A stretch of DNA of 64,000 bases from Rattus norvegicus (GCF_036323735.1 NC_086024.1:61300924-61364923), one strand, 5' to 3'. Shown: positions 33,740-47,469, counted from the first letter of the stretch. Notes: generated by a model from the letters alone, not told the origin. Program-made: numbers and translations.

Positions 33740-33985
33740 TTTTTTTTTCCATATTGACAGTTGTTTTATTTTTATTTACATTTTTGAGATGGGTCTCGGA
33801 AGTTTCCATGCTGTCCTCAGATTCACTCTCATGGGTGGTCATGGATAGTCATAGATGGTCATGAATGGTCATAGATGGTCATGCATGATTGTGAATGATC
33901 ATGGGTGATCCTGAAGTTCTCATTTTTTCCCCCTACCTCCCAAAGGCTGGGATTATAGGCATGTACCAGCATACCAGGCTGCAAA
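33740..33985 (-). mobile_element. B1 SINE containing a 10-bp minisatellite
   Basis: Reversed B1 ends flank it: gagatgggtctcggaagtttccatgctgtcc on the left and cctcccaaaggctgggattataggcatgtaccagc on the right. Between them are eight 10-bp units of GGTCATAGAT type at 33,837-33,916, which are not part of B1. Confidence 0.75.
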
Positions 33986-34684
33986 CAAATGCTTCTTTTT
34001 TGGTTCTGCTTTCCTTTTAAAGGAAGTCATTGCTGTCCAAACTTAAAAAAAAATTTCTTGATGTAAACTGTACCTTCAGTTATTTGGGAAAACTTGCAGT
34101 TACTGTACTGTTCATCTGCCGCTCAGAAGCACCTCATGTTTCCGATCTCTCTTTCATCCCTGTCCCCCCATGTTTCTGTTCCTCAGTCTGCTGCCACTGA
34201 GCTTTGGAATAGGTTTTTGGTTGGTTTTCTTGTCTGTGACCCTTTCTCCTTCCAGCCTGCCCTTTGCATCCACACACAGACTTCTGGCCTTGTTAATTTT
34301 CTCCTTGTACTTCTTGCTGGACAAAGTCCTTATGCATGAGCAGAAAATTGTTCTATAACCCAGACCTTGGCCTTCTTTACAACTCAGTTTTGACTTTGGT
34401 GCCTCCAGTACTCCTTCCCCTCCAGATGTCTTTATATCTTGGTCCTTTTCACTTTTCAATTCTCCAAGTATGACACACTTTTTCTTTCTGCCTCATGTTG
34501 CTTTAAATGATTTCATGTTTGTGAGCTTTTGGTGGTCTTAGTTCACACTCAGTTCAGACTACATCCTGTTTGCCTCTCTTGGCTTTCCTCTTGCTGCCTT
34601 TGTCCTACAGAGTTAGTCTATATCGTCATATGTCTCCTATCTATTGTATTAGCGAATTATAGTTTTGTTTATTTTGTTTCTGTG

Positions 34685-34830
34685 TATTTTTAAAGAGACC
34701 TCATCTCACTGTGCAGCTTTGGGCTGGCCAGGAACTCAGAATGTAGACCTGGCTATCCTTAAACTCAGATCTGCTGCTGCGCTGCTCATGCTGGCATTAA
34801 AGGTGCGAACCACCACACCTGGTCCTGAGA
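34685..34830 (-). mobile_element. B1 SINE
   Basis: agagacctcatctcactgtgcagctttgggctggcc, then tgctggcattaaaggtgcgaaccaccacacc. Confidence 0.8.
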
Positions 34831-35907
34831 TTGTCATATTTAACATGCCTGCCATGTTACAGACGAGGCGTTATCTCGATCATATAGTCTTACTTTAACC
34901 AGCAAATAGTGTCAAGTTAATGGAACCTTGAAACTTATAAATGAAACATCTTTATAAAAGAAACCTATAAACACAAGGTGAATATTAATCTAAAATGGTC
35001 TAATAAAACTCAAGGTAAGGCATAGTTTATTTCAAGTCTTAACTGACAAGTCAGACTTTCCTGCAGCCAATACTGCCCATCTAATCTCCCTTGCTACTAA
35101 GGAGAGAATAAAAGAATGAGAGAAAGAAGAGAGGAGTAGAGTGTTAGGGCTGAGTGAAGAGAGGACTTCTTGACTTCTATATAAAGAAGCGGTCAGATAG
35201 CAGGATGGAGAGGTTGGATGGTCTCTGAAGTGCTTTTATAGATGCTTGGTTCTTTTCTGTCTGGAGTTGCTTAGTGGGGCAGAAGGAATAGAAGGAAACT
35301 GGCCACTCCCCATGTGGCCTATCGTTTCTACCTTTAACCGGAATGAACATAGATTATTTGATTTTCTTACATTCCTCCATGAAACAAGATGTTTCTGAAT
35401 TTGTTTTCAGTCCTTTGATAAAGCAGGGTTAGCCAAATTAAAAGCAAAAACTTTATTCAAGGCTGTAGACACACCGTAGAACACCCATGGGACTAATGCC
35501 ACATTTAAATACAAGTAGAAGGTGAGAGGAGAGAAATTTCAAAAATTTCAACCAGAGATAAAATAACATTTGGGACTTTTGAAAATATTTTCTGAGCATT
35601 TCTTATTTTTATTGACAAAATATTTGAATTAGAAATCTGCAACCGGTATTACACCATTGATGGCTAATTTTTTGAGAAATTCTAAATTTTTGAAGCAATT
35701 ATAGGCATTAAAACAAATAAAAAGCAAATACATTCATTCATTCCAAGAAACAAGTGGTTTGAACACATTATTTGTTTTGTACCAATACATTTTTCTTAAC
35801 TTAGCATTGTTTTGAAACTACACACTCGCTTTAGGTTATACTTTAACTTTAGTGAGAAACTAAGTCTTCAGAAAAAGGACTTACAGGGCACCTTAAAACA
35901 TCAGTGT

Positions 35908-36157
<250 letters not shown>

Positions 36158-38140
36158 CACTTGAAAACTTATCTTTCCAGAGTATGCATAGGTTTGCACA
36201 ACAACTGAACTTTTTATAAATACACATGGGAAATTAAATCACTTATATGTTAATGCATATTTTCAATGCAGACATACACAATAGTCTTTTAAACTCTACC
36301 CTTCCTTTTGATTATCATGCAGCTACACATTAGTTCTATAAACAGTTTTTCCTCCAGGCTCCACTCATCACTTCAGTCTTTTCTTTAGAGGATTGCAGGA
36401 TGGTCCGTGTTCGTGGTTACATCTCGCCTTCTCCCAGGACACTGCCGCCATCCCAGCAGGACAGACCTTGAAGCTCTGCTCTGCCCTCTTTCTCTCAAAG
36501 AGACAGTGGATTGCAAGACAATTAGAAGGGTGGCATTGAGGGAATAATCTTGGCTCTGATATGTTTCACTTTATCTGATATATGTAGTAGAGTGCTCGGG
36601 GACCACCTACACATGGTTAAGACCAGTGCGTGGGTATCCGATGACTTAAAAGCAATCACTACATAGTGACACCTTCCAGTAATTAAAAGCCACAACAAAG
36701 GGATTTTCTCAGGCTTTTTCAAAACAAGTGTTTTGAAATTTAACTGTTCTATCCTGTAAGAGATAGGTGATTCTAGAATGGGGCCTCAGAGTCTCTAAGG
36801 AGTTGTTATACGTTTCCCGTGTAGGCCCAGCATGGAGTGTAGGTTAGAAGTTTTGCCTGCCCTGTCATTTGCTAGCCGCCTTTCTCTTTTGCAGTGAGCT
36901 AATTGTCCCTGCTACATGGAAATTCCTAACAATATTATCTAAATAATGTGTCATCCTTTCATTACATATGCGGACTAGAGCATTAGAAAATGAAGTCCGT
37001 GTAAGATACTTTTAGATGTTTTACTTTGAAATCTTTGCTCTGCTGAAAGTACATTTTCTAGTCCCAAAGCATACCTTATCTTTATTTACTTACGATTTTC
37101 CATTTTGAGAGTGAGGGATGACTCCAGAATAGAACCATAGACTCCAGCATAGAGTAACTGAACAGTGAACACTCTAGGTTACTTAGAGAGAGGCAAGGCA
37201 TTGCTGGCCCCACCCTACTGTGAGGTTTTCTAGCCAGGATTCTGGTTTATAAAAGTGCTATCTGCCTTCAGTGCAGGTGTGTTCTGTGTTTGTCTCTACA
37301 GAGACCCTACCTGACACACTTGGAAGAAAGGCCAAAATCTTATTTTGGTCCTTGGTGGTTTCACAGGAAATGTATTTTCTAATCAAGGTAGACAACCCAA
37401 TGACAAATCGGTAGGCACAGCATCCAGATTGTTCTGGATCTCCTCTGTTCTCTGAAGCTGAACTAGGTTAGCTTGGATAATGCTTAGATGGGAAATCCCA
37501 CCACAAAAACTGCCTTGCAAGGATTTTTTTTCTTTTAAGTAATACTGAGATCTACTGTGTCTAAGAGAAGAAATGACACTGAATGCCTACTTTGAGCCTA
37601 CAGTTAAACTTGGTTTACCCCTGGCATGGAACAGAGCTCACTAGATTCTTAGGCGTAGTCCACATTTCTATCCTATGACAGCTTTTCCACACTACAGGAC
37701 AAGAGGAAAGGGTAACATCTAAATGTAAGAGAAATGCACACCTGAATCTAAAGTGGAACTGAAGCGGGAGGGGACTGACTATGAGAGAGAACTAAACTGG
37801 ACATCTTGGTGAGTGCCTTTACTCCCAGACCTAGCATTTGGGAGATGAAGGTAGGAAGACCAGAATTCCAAGATCATCTTCTGCCTTGTAACAAATTCAA
37901 AGCCATACTGACTTCATCATTCATTATAATGAAGTAAAGAGATTACTAGAAAATGCCTTTAGTCTTGGTTTTAATATATTCTCTAGAATATAACAAACAC
38001 ATTTGACTTTATCAGTTTCTTGTTGCTAAGGTGGGTAAGTCAGACAGAATTTCAAGATAAAAACTAAAATGCAAATCAAGACCCAGCTTCTCAGAGCTCT
38101 GAGGTGTGCTTTCTACTGTAGCTAAAGGTTGAACATGATT

Positions 38141-38224
38141 AGCTTTGTCTTTCTCTTATATTTTTGGTTGTGAGCCTGGCTTTTAAAGGCTGAGCCATCT
38201 CTCCAGCCCAGCTTTGTCTTTCTC
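38141..38224 (-). mobile_element. 54-bp B2-head mini-insertion with 15-bp target-site duplication
   Basis: Identical 15-bp copies AGCTTTGTCTTTCTC lie at 38,141-38,155 and 38,210-38,224. Between them are 54 bases ending in gagccatctctccagccc, the reversed B2/tRNA-like head. No 3' B2 body is present. Confidence 0.8.
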
Positions 38225-39089
38225 ATTGCACTTCTCCTTTAGTTTGGCCTTAGTGCAGCAGCATGCCCCGGAAACTGACTTCTCAGACCTGTTCAAAGGG
38301 AGTGTGGCAACAAGTCCTTTCCACGCCTCCTGCCTATAATTAGCAATAAATTAGTTTAAGAAGAGCTATCGGTGCCATCTTTGGTTGAAGTTCACTCAGT
38401 ATTAAATAAACATGTTCGTATTCAGTGAGCAGAGGACTTCTTAGGGGGAAAACAATCTAGTTGGAGGAGGAGGGTGTGAAACTGTGTGCAGAACCAAATG
38501 TTGGAGTCTTTGCTCCAGAGCTTAATTATGTATGTCTTGTGTCTGGTCTAGAGTTATTCCCAGTTGTGTGGTGCACATGTCATTTATTAATATTAGAAAA
38601 GACTGTCATAAAATCTATAAGTATCATGAAATCAGATATAAGTTGGAAGCAAGGTAGACTAATGAGTACCTAAACACATTTATGTAATTTTGTGTGAGCT
38701 TGCTCTTTTGTAGTCATCTTTTGTTTTGTTTTGCTTTGCTTTTTTTCCTCTTTCATACTTACTCTAAGAAATGCCTACTTAGACTCACAGCACATAGTTG
38801 CTCTAGTCAGTTACTGACTTTTTTACTGAGGTTTGGTGCTGGGTCCCACTAAGTAAGAAGGTGGGCTCGATGCTGTTGCTTTTTAGATCTAAGGACTTAC
38901 ACTCCGTTGAGTACCATTTACCTTTGACAACAGCCGGGGATATTATTTGCGATTGACTTAGTTACTCATAAAATATTGTTAATGGCTAGAGGAAAAATCC
39001 TGTTTATAGAACGTCTGGTGAATTTTTAAACAGAAATAAATACTTCGGTGAAATGTTTTTTGTATGCAAGTTTTCAAGTCTTACTTTAT

Positions 39090-39222
39090 ATTTTATTGAG
39101 ACCTAGTGTCACTCTGTAGTCCTGGCTGGCCTGATACTTCTTATGTGGACTAGGGTGTCCTGGAATGCAGAGCTCTACCTATCTCTGCCTCCCTGCTGGG
39201 ATCAAAGGTGCTAATAAAGGCT
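39090..39222 (-). mobile_element. B1 SINE (diverged)
   Basis: gagacctagtgtcactctgtagtcctggctggcc, then ctctgcctccctgctgggatcaaaggtgc. Confidence 0.8.
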
Positions 39223-39464
39223 GAGATAAAGGGATTAATGACACTGTGCCTTGCTCAAGTATCATTCAAAAATGGAATGTAACAAAGAATCTGTTATACT
39301 GTAGACACCATATGAGGTCACTTAAACAATATAGGATTCATAGTTGCCTATATTTATACTTTTCAGTAACATTACAAATGATTCTTCATCCTGTAGAACT
39401 GTTTGAATTATGGTGACTTCTTCCTGACCTCTTACCTTACAGGGAGGTTTCGTATTTATATTTT

Positions 39465-39545
39465 GTCATTGTTACCCTACTGAGGATTGAGTGTAGGATC
39501 TTGTGCATGCTCGGCAAATGGTCACCCTCTGAGCTACCCACCAGA
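39465..39545 (-). mobile_element. ID/B4-type SINE fragment
   Basis: ttgagtgtaggatcttgtgcatgctcggcaaatggtcaccctctgagctaccca is a reversed tRNA-like head. Confidence 0.5.
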
Positions 39546-39664
39546 ATCTAAACTAAATGGAGACGATTACATTCTTACAGATGTAGTCCATAGTCATGGT
39601 GCACCATTATGATACTTTAAAATATGAAAGATACATTTTCATAGTGAAACAAATTTTACATTCC

Positions 39665-39800
39665 TTGTTAGACAGAGTCTGATGAAGCCAGTGTGGCTTT
39701 GAATTCATTAGCTGAAGATGACCTGGAATTCTGGTCTTGCTCCCCTCGTCTGCCAAATGCGAGGTCTGGGAGTAAAGGCACACACCATTATGTCCAGTTT
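39665..39800 (-). mobile_element. B1 SINE (diverged)
   Basis: gacagagtctgatgaagccagtgtggc, then gatgacctggaattctgg and gagtaaaggcacacaccattatg. A 62-codon frame here is SINE-derived. Confidence 0.7.
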
Positions 39801-40399
39801 AGTTCTCTCTGCAAGACGAGATTGCTTTCCTACATGCGACAAGTATCCTACCATCTGAACTCCTGCCTCACCATCTTGTAAAATTTAGTGTTCCTTGTAT
39901 TGTATTGTGTATTGTGTACATTTACTTGTATTGAGTATACATTTATAGGATTGTAGTCAGTACAGAAGTACAGGAGGATTAGAGGACTGCAAGTTTATTT
40001 GTTTGGAAAATACGATTTGAGGTTCTGTTCTCTGCCTGGCATGTGGTGAACAACCAGACAAAAGATCTCTGCTACCGCAAGATACACTTATTCAGTCCTC
40101 CCGTTCATGTTATATCACACTAGCGGGACTGTCTGTGCAAAGCAATTATTACCTGCTTATATTTGGATCTATTACTATATGAAGAAAAAATTGGCTAAGT
40201 CTTTTTAAAATTTTATTTTTATTTCCACAAAGTACACCTTGTACACAGGTCTAGTCCCAGGGTCTTCCAGCCAACAACTTAGTGTTTGTGATTTTTTAAC
40301 TCTTTGCCTTACACCAACAACTACCCTGTGGATTTTAAAAGTTTATATACTGTAATTTGTAGTTGCTGTTTTTTAATTCGAGTGGGTGTTCTTTTGTTT

Positions 40400-40485
40400 T
40401 GTTCTCAGAGCTGGGGATCAAACTGGGGCCTTGTACATGCTACATGATTGGCAAATATGTTACCACTGAACCACCAGCTCTGTAT
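40400..40485 (-). mobile_element. ID/B4-type SINE fragment
   Basis: gctggggatcaaactggggccttgtacatgctacatgattggcaaatatgttaccactgaacc. Confidence 0.6.
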
Positions 40486-41042
40486 TAATGTTAATTATTG
40501 CATTATACAGAATTCTGTTCTCTACACTTTAAGGCCATAGTTGTTGATTTTCAGAAAGCACTTATTCTTTATTGTCAAGCTCGGTAGCTCCTATCTGTCA
40601 TTCTGTAGTGATACCCATCCTGGTTTTATTCCTATTTCAATGGGCTTCTAGTGGATGGATCATATCCTGTTCATCTTTGTCTGAATCATATTGTCATAGT
40701 TTCTCGCTGCATATTGAATTGGTTTGAATGACTAACTGCTTCGGTACTTAGAAAGTTTTTATACACTCATGTACAGGTGGCTTTAATTGCCTGACTTCTA
40801 ATGCAAATATCTGCTTTATGTTTCTGTTTCATTTTCCTTTGAGAGATTATGGAGACTGCCCATTTGCAACATTAGAACTAGGCCTTAGTTATTACATTAG
40901 AGCTCTCTAATAAATATTAATTGATACTCCTATCTGAAGATACATTTCTCGACAATCTCTATTCAGTATGAATACTGAGAAATTCCTTGTTTTATTTAAA
41001 GAGGAATTCAGAGAGCATAGCATAATCAAATGAGGAAAGTAA

Positions 41043-41052
41043 ATGACGTCAT
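41043..41052. promoter_or_regulatory. Perfect CRE palindrome (ATGACGTCAT)
   Basis: A 10-bp palindrome with the full CREB/ATF/AP-1 core TGACGTCA at 41,044-41,051, deep in intron 4 outside any recognised repeat. Confidence 0.45.
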
Positions 41053-41174
41053 GCCACTCAGCTCTCAGCACCCAGTTGCTTAGGTAATCTTTCTTCGTGG
41101 ACCTCCAGCCCTTAGACCACCGACAAATATCAAACTATTTCTTCCTTGAGAAGAAAACAAAACAAAGCATACAT

Positions 41175-41246
41175 GGCTACAGGTATGAAAACTGCTCAAT
41201 GGTAGAGTGACAAGCACGAGTCCTTGAGTTTGATTCCTTGCAAAAT

Positions 41247-41314
<68 letters not shown>

Positions 41315-41325
41315 ACACACACACC
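41175..41325 (+). mobile_element. ID-like SINE followed by (CA)n
   Basis: actgctcaatggtagagtgacaagcacgagtccttgagtttgattccttg resembles the ID/tRNA-Ala-like head. (CA)n follows at 41,246-41,325. Confidence 0.55.
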
Positions 41326-43241
41326 AAGTTATGCTTCAAAAAAGATTGCTCATACTGGGCATCGATACTTTTGAAAATTCTTAGGGTTTGAAGAATTAAA
41401 AGAGACTTAGAGAAGACAGGGGGGAATCTTCTAGCAGGTGATAGTCCCAGGAAAAATACCCGAGGAACTCATTTGGCTTAACTTTGTAAACAAGATGGGA
41501 AGCTTGGTGTTTGAAAACAGCTGTCATCTGGGAAGGGTGTGCTTAGCTTTCACTGTCTTGGAGATTTTTTTCTCTTGTTTATTCAAAATATGGAGAATGT
41601 AGACGAAGGCACCCCGTGCTCGCACGCTGCTAATGCAGAACTGTTGGTTTTTGAAGCTTAGGAGATCTGTGTGGGCCATGGAAACAGGATTCACAGCGTG
41701 AGAAGCACTCAAGAGAATGCTAGAGGGCCCAGCCTTGAGATCCCCACACTGTAGAGGCTGAGTCACGAGGAGAACTAGTTCAAAACTAGTCTGGGTTTTA
41801 TAGCAAGACCTTAATCAGAAGCAAGCCAGGAAGAGAATAACAGCAATTGAGGGAGAGCGGAAGAAAGGAGGGAGAAATCAACAATCATGCTAGCATTCAC
41901 AAATTCCCGGTATCTAGTAAATTAGTTTTCACTACAGCCCAGAGCTTCTATCTGAGATACTACAAATTAATAACACCAGTATTTTACATGTAAAAATGAA
42001 ATATAAACTAGACTGTCCATAAGACTTCTTGGGGTGTCTCTGATTTTAAAAGAAGGTTGTATGTCCTTAGGTATGTGCTGGGGAAATAGAAAATAAAAAC
42101 TGTGAACCAACACATTTTTCTTCACCAAAATTGTTTATAAAATTGGAATACAATAGTGCACATTTTCTTGTTTAAAAGGTTACTTTTTTATTCTGCTGCC
42201 TTAAAACCACAAAAATATAATAGTTGAAAAGATGTAGCAGTTTATTTCTTTGTCTAGATCTCATTTTTTTAAAGATCCACTTCAATTATATACACACACG
42301 TATGTCTTAGTTTACTTTTGTATAGAATGTTTGCTTTAGCTATAATCAGGAGGTATAAGACCGTGTAAGGTTCTGGATAAATCTGGACTAGACGCATGCA
42401 TACCCTAGACTCCCCTTTCCTCACTGAATTTTTCTATGCTGACATTTAGTGCTGAGGTGTGAGAGGTAGTTCTTAGAATTTCCTCTAGCTGCAGACTTGG
42501 CAGTAAAAGTTCTGTCAAACACTATCAAGACCTCAGGACTCACAGAAAATGACCTCTTCCTGGAAGATGTATAGATAACAACAATGTCAACCTTTAGCAC
42601 TGCTCCTTCCCCTTTGAAACTTCATGCTGTGAAGTGAACTTTTATCACTGTTTGAGGTGGTTTTTCTCTGTCCTCATGGACACAACAGCCTGACTATGTT
42701 GACTTGATATGACTCTCCAGTCCTTGGCACAGCAAGGGACAATCGAGTGATTCAGTTGTCTCACCTCTCAATTCACAGCCTGCAGTGAAACCCAAGTGCT
42801 CGAAGGACATTGTTCTGTTTTGCTGGATGTTTCTGCCTGCCTTCGACTCCTCCTGTTGTGTTCTCTCCCAGGATAATCAAACCCTGTTTTCCTTTCTGAG
42901 AGCTCTACTTGTGTTCACTCTCTTATTGCAGATTAAAGGCTGGTACATTAGAAGGTTATCAGTTAATCAATAAGCTTCAGTCGTGCCATCTTGTGATGAA
43001 GATATCCATTGATCAAAATGGAAATTTAGGCCCTGAGCTTTTAAACGGCGGTTTCTGAAGGTTAAAAGAGTGTTCTTGTGGAATGTACAGGCCTGTCCCA
43101 GTATTTCTATCTAAATGGTACGCATGAATTTATATATATGTATTACATGTAGAAACCCATATATAAATGCCTCTATCTGCATGTTTCATAAAATTACATT
43201 CACATCTCTTTTTTGTTAAATCTTAATCAGCAACTCTTTCC

Positions 43242-43244
<3 letters not shown>

Positions 43245-43280
<36 letters not shown>

Positions 43281-43323
43281 AAAAGGAGAAGAAGGAGGAG
43301 GAGGGGAGAGATAAAAGAGAGAA
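43245..43323. repeat. (TG)n followed by purine-rich tract
   Basis: About 15 TG units to 43,275, then an AG-rich run of about 45 bases. Confidence 0.9.
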
Positions 43324-46300
43324 GTCTTCACATACACACAGAAACACTAATCAGTATTGTAATATATATCTTCTAAGCCCCTGGTGATTACAAAACTGGA
43401 AAATGTGATTTTATTCATATGATTTATATAGTTAAATAAATTATAGTTATGTGAATTGCAATAAGAGTCATCATCTTTATTTTAACCAAATTCAGGATGT
43501 CCTTTTAACTACATTCCTACTGTGGCTTTTGTGAAAAGAGAAACAACTTAATCCAACACCCTTCCACGGTAGCGGGCACTGAGTATGAGGTGCTAGGAAT
43601 TCTGTACTAGCATTTAACACTGATCTTTGGCATCTCCTTAGCACCTGAGACCTCATGGGTGATCTGCACATTGCATATCTGTTTATTTACCCACATGACC
43701 TTGGTAGGTAGGCATACCTGTCAAGACTGTGTCTGACACAGTCTCATGGGCATATCTATGCATGACAGCATCGAGACTCACCCCACACTATTTTCTTTTC
43801 TGTACTTTTCAGCAAATTGCTAGATTGGCAGTCACTGAGTCGTTATTAATGTTTGTTTAAGCGAGTGGGATATATGAAAGTATTTCGGATACATGCATAT
43901 ATGCATGTATGCACTTAAATGCCCATAAATTGTAGTAAAGGGAATGGAAAACAAAAATGCATTTTCTTATTTATAGGATTCTTCACGAATGAATAAACTA
44001 ATGTATACACAGAAAGCAAGGGTGGAGTGGACAGCATCCTAAGTTCCTTATTAAGCTATGAAAATCTCTACCCTTGTGCTTTGAATTGGAGAGATGTGGT
44101 TAAGTCCTGTGTATACAGAACTTCTGCATCAGGACTCTTGAATGTTTGCTTAACAAAATAATGATACTCCCCAAAGGGAATTTTAAAATTTTAGTTTGGA
44201 CACTGTTTATCTTTGGGCAATGTATAATTACTCCAAAACATCTGCTAATATTTGCCAAAATTAATCGAGTGGCACCTTTGCTATCCTATTTTATCTGAAA
44301 CTGCTTTTGAAAGTTCTTTTTTGCTGCTGCAAACAGTACTGATGCTGCAGACACCATAATCACCATGGTTTTCACCCAGACGTTGGAATACAGCATCCTG
44401 ACCCTTTACATCTGGGTTCAAATCTCTGCTGTTGACTAGATATGTGGCTTGGTACAAACAACTTAAGATCATTGTGGGTCAGTTTTCTCCTGCATCAAAA
44501 GGACTACATGCTAGCATTGGTAGGGGACTTATGTGTGGAATGAGAATATATCTATCTCTGTTTCTACAACATTGTATGCGTTTATATAAAATCTATACAT
44601 ATTTGGTGCATAGAGGATACCAAACTTTAATCCTGTATAAAAATATAGTGCACAAACTGTCTCAGGCTTATTCTTCATATGACTTAAGCGAGCTCGTTGT
44701 GATGAGCTTACCAGCTTGTATTATATGCTTTGTTTGCTTGCTTGTCGCCGTACTCATTTGTATGTACGACTCCTAGCCCTTAGTACACACCTACAAATGC
44801 TGCAAAATGGTTGCCCGGATAGTGATCCTTTCTGTTGACCACAGTAAGGAGCTCAATACGTAGTCACTGTGACATTGAGAAGAAACTCAGAAATGTAGCC
44901 TCAAACCTATCAACATGCCGATTACAGGAATTCATAAATAATATGTCCAGCTAGACCCATTCTGGTCATTGTAACACAGATCCCAGTTATAAAACCTGCT
45001 AACATCTTATGTTTCAGATTATGAATTCTGGTTGATGAAGGACACACTAATTTGTGGGTCTAGTAGTATTGCTTATGTCGTCAGTGTTTTTGTTGATTTT
45101 CGAAGTCGATGTGTTCATTGAAGGAAAAAAGTGTTGATTTTTCAATTAAGATGCAACCTTTATAATGTAATGCGTACTAATTATAGTGTTCACTCCGCCT
45201 GAAGAAAAATTTTTACCAGTTAAATAGTAATAATCAAGATGAAAACTGCATTAGAAGGGTGTTAATTTTATGATCATCTCAATTTAAATAATAAAAAAAA
45301 TCCACAGGATTTTTGCTGTGCTGCTATTCCACTGCGACTGTACTCAGTTTTACATGCAGCCTCCTTGAAGCCCATATAATGATTGGCTCCTGAAACGGAT
45401 GGCCAAAGATCACCCTGGAAAAACAAATACTTTCCCAACTGTTAGAGTAACTGTGCTACAGGACCAGATGTGTTTGACCAAAAGTATTAGCGTAATGGTT
45501 CTTAACCGAGACTTAGGGAAGATCAAGCATCACAGGAAAACAATTTAGAACTGAAGCTTCAATGTTGAACTCTGCACGCTGAATATAGTGAGGAGTAGAT
45601 GCTAATTTTTATTCTAGACAAACAGAACATCTAGCATTCGAGAACTCTTTAGCATTTACACAGGATCTTGAAACAGCTACGAACTTAGACTGCAACCAAC
45701 ACGACAGTCCATATCATACACAGTACATAGTCAAACTTAGCTCTGGGCCACCGCTGCCTCAGTTTTCTAAATGAAAGGTCCAAGTAGCTGGGTGAATAGG
45801 AAGAGCGAAGGGGGCTATACTGTGTCAAGAGTTTAGCACCTAGTCTGGGAAAACTCAGCAGCCCGTGGAAGCATGACATATCAGCATCTATTCAACATGA
45901 ATTATTTTGAAGGCCAGAGAATTTTATGAGGTGCACTAACAGCAGTGAAAACTTAGAAAGTAGTGATACCAGTGCTACAGTTGAAAGGAAAGTGAGGTGA
46001 TTGTGTCTAACTCATGCAGCAGTCAAAGACTTTGTCTTATGATGTCATTCCAGATACACATGGGCACACCATGTCTTCCCTAGGCTGGTGTAGTTCTCGT
46101 TAGAGAGCAGTTCCACTCCTCCTGAAAGAGAACAAGAAGTAATAGCAAGTACACTCCAAAGTTATGAAAGACCCTGCTTGTTTCGTTTGTGTGGCAATGT
46201 TGTCTGCACAGGGCGTACCAAGTGTTCTCTTTATTGTATTCATGGTTGCCAATTGAATAACAACTACTGCGACAACATGGTTTCTCAAGCATTCAGCATT

Positions 46301-46334
46301 TGTAAACCAGTCTTAAGTCATGGTACTTAAGAAG

Positions 46335-46337
<3 letters not shown>

Positions 46338-46386
<49 letters not shown>

Positions 46387-46549
46387 ATATATGTATGTAT
46401 ATATACATACACATATATTATACATATATATGCATATACATACACATATATGTATTATATATACACATATATGTATTATATATGCACATATATGTATTAT
46501 ATATTTACTATATTAAATATATTGAGATGGGGGAGAGAAAGAGAGAGAG

Positions 46550-46580
<31 letters not shown>

Positions 46581-46607
46581 GACAGAGAGAGAGACAGAGA
46601 GAGAGAA
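46338..46607. repeat. Compound (TA)n, 20-bp ACATATATGTATTATAT repeats and (GA)n
   Basis: Pure TA at 46,338-46,377, TACA/TATG-rich palindromic repeats to about 46,515 with three near-identical 19-20-base units from about 46,441, then GA/GACA to 46,607. Confidence 0.9.
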
Positions 46608-46749
46608 TCTTGAGTCTTGCCCTCAGAAGACATTCTGAGAAGCTAGGAGGAAGGAGGGAAGCATGCTGGGAATATTTAAATAGCAGGAGGGTAGGATAAG
46701 TTCAGTGATTGACAGTATCCTGCAAGTCAGGCTCAACTCCCCTCAGCTT

Positions 46750-46955
46750 TCCTTTTATTTGGTGGGTTTATGTGTATGTACATGTATGAATATTTCATGG
46801 TTCATAGATGTGTGCATGTACATGTGTGGGTGTGCCAGAGCTCACAGATGTTCAAAGAGTGTTATGGGAGTCAGTTCTCCCTGCTATGTTGGTTCTAGAG
46901 ATTGAATTCATTTTTTCCGAACTTGGGAGCAAGCGGAGCCATCATGCCAGCCTCC
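46750..46955 (-). mobile_element. Rodent tRNA-derived SINE-like sequence (uncertain family)
   Basis: catagatgtgtgcatgtacatgtgtgggtgtgccag, then gggagtcagttctccctgctatgttgg and gagattgaattca follow the usual order of a reversed rodent SINE. Confidence 0.4.
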
Positions 46956-47469
46956 CTTCTATGGCTGCAAACTTGGCAAGTCACTAAATGTTCTTCTGAC
47001 TGCACTTCTGCATCTTCCTAAGGGCCTGGGGATAGTAAGCATAGAATGGGGATAATTTTGTCCAGAGCATTCATTATTCACACAACTCCCATGATACTCA
47101 CAATCAAACTCAAGCACAAATTTATGGTGTAGACCTTGAATTCTCTACTTCGTTGGATTTTTGTTGTTGCTTTTTTTTTTCCTGTTCAAGATATCAGTAG
47201 AAATTGGAATGTTCGAGAGAAGCCTCACAGAGAAACTAAATCATGCTCCTGAACTACAGTGCAGGTTTATAGAAGACTGCAGGGACCTGGAGATACCTAC
47301 TCCTTATATCTGTGATTACCTGTCATTGACAGTGCTTGCCCAGGACTCACTGGGTGTTGTGTGTTCGTATCTTAAGACATCTGCTTTTTCATAATAACCT
47401 AATTTTTAGTGGAAACTGTCATGTTCTTTTTTAAATCTTTATTTTTATTTTTTAGTTTATTTATTTATT

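Noticed and set aside
36880..36930. Strong 3' splice-site-like tctcttttgcag as a cryptic Etv1 exon
   Set aside because: Joined to exon 4 it meets an in-frame TAA within three codons; no polyadenylation signal or donor makes it convincing.
42060..42075. Recursive splice site (ccttag|gtatgt) in the 32.7-kb intron
   Set aside because: The pyrimidine tract is weak and the donor half is only moderate.
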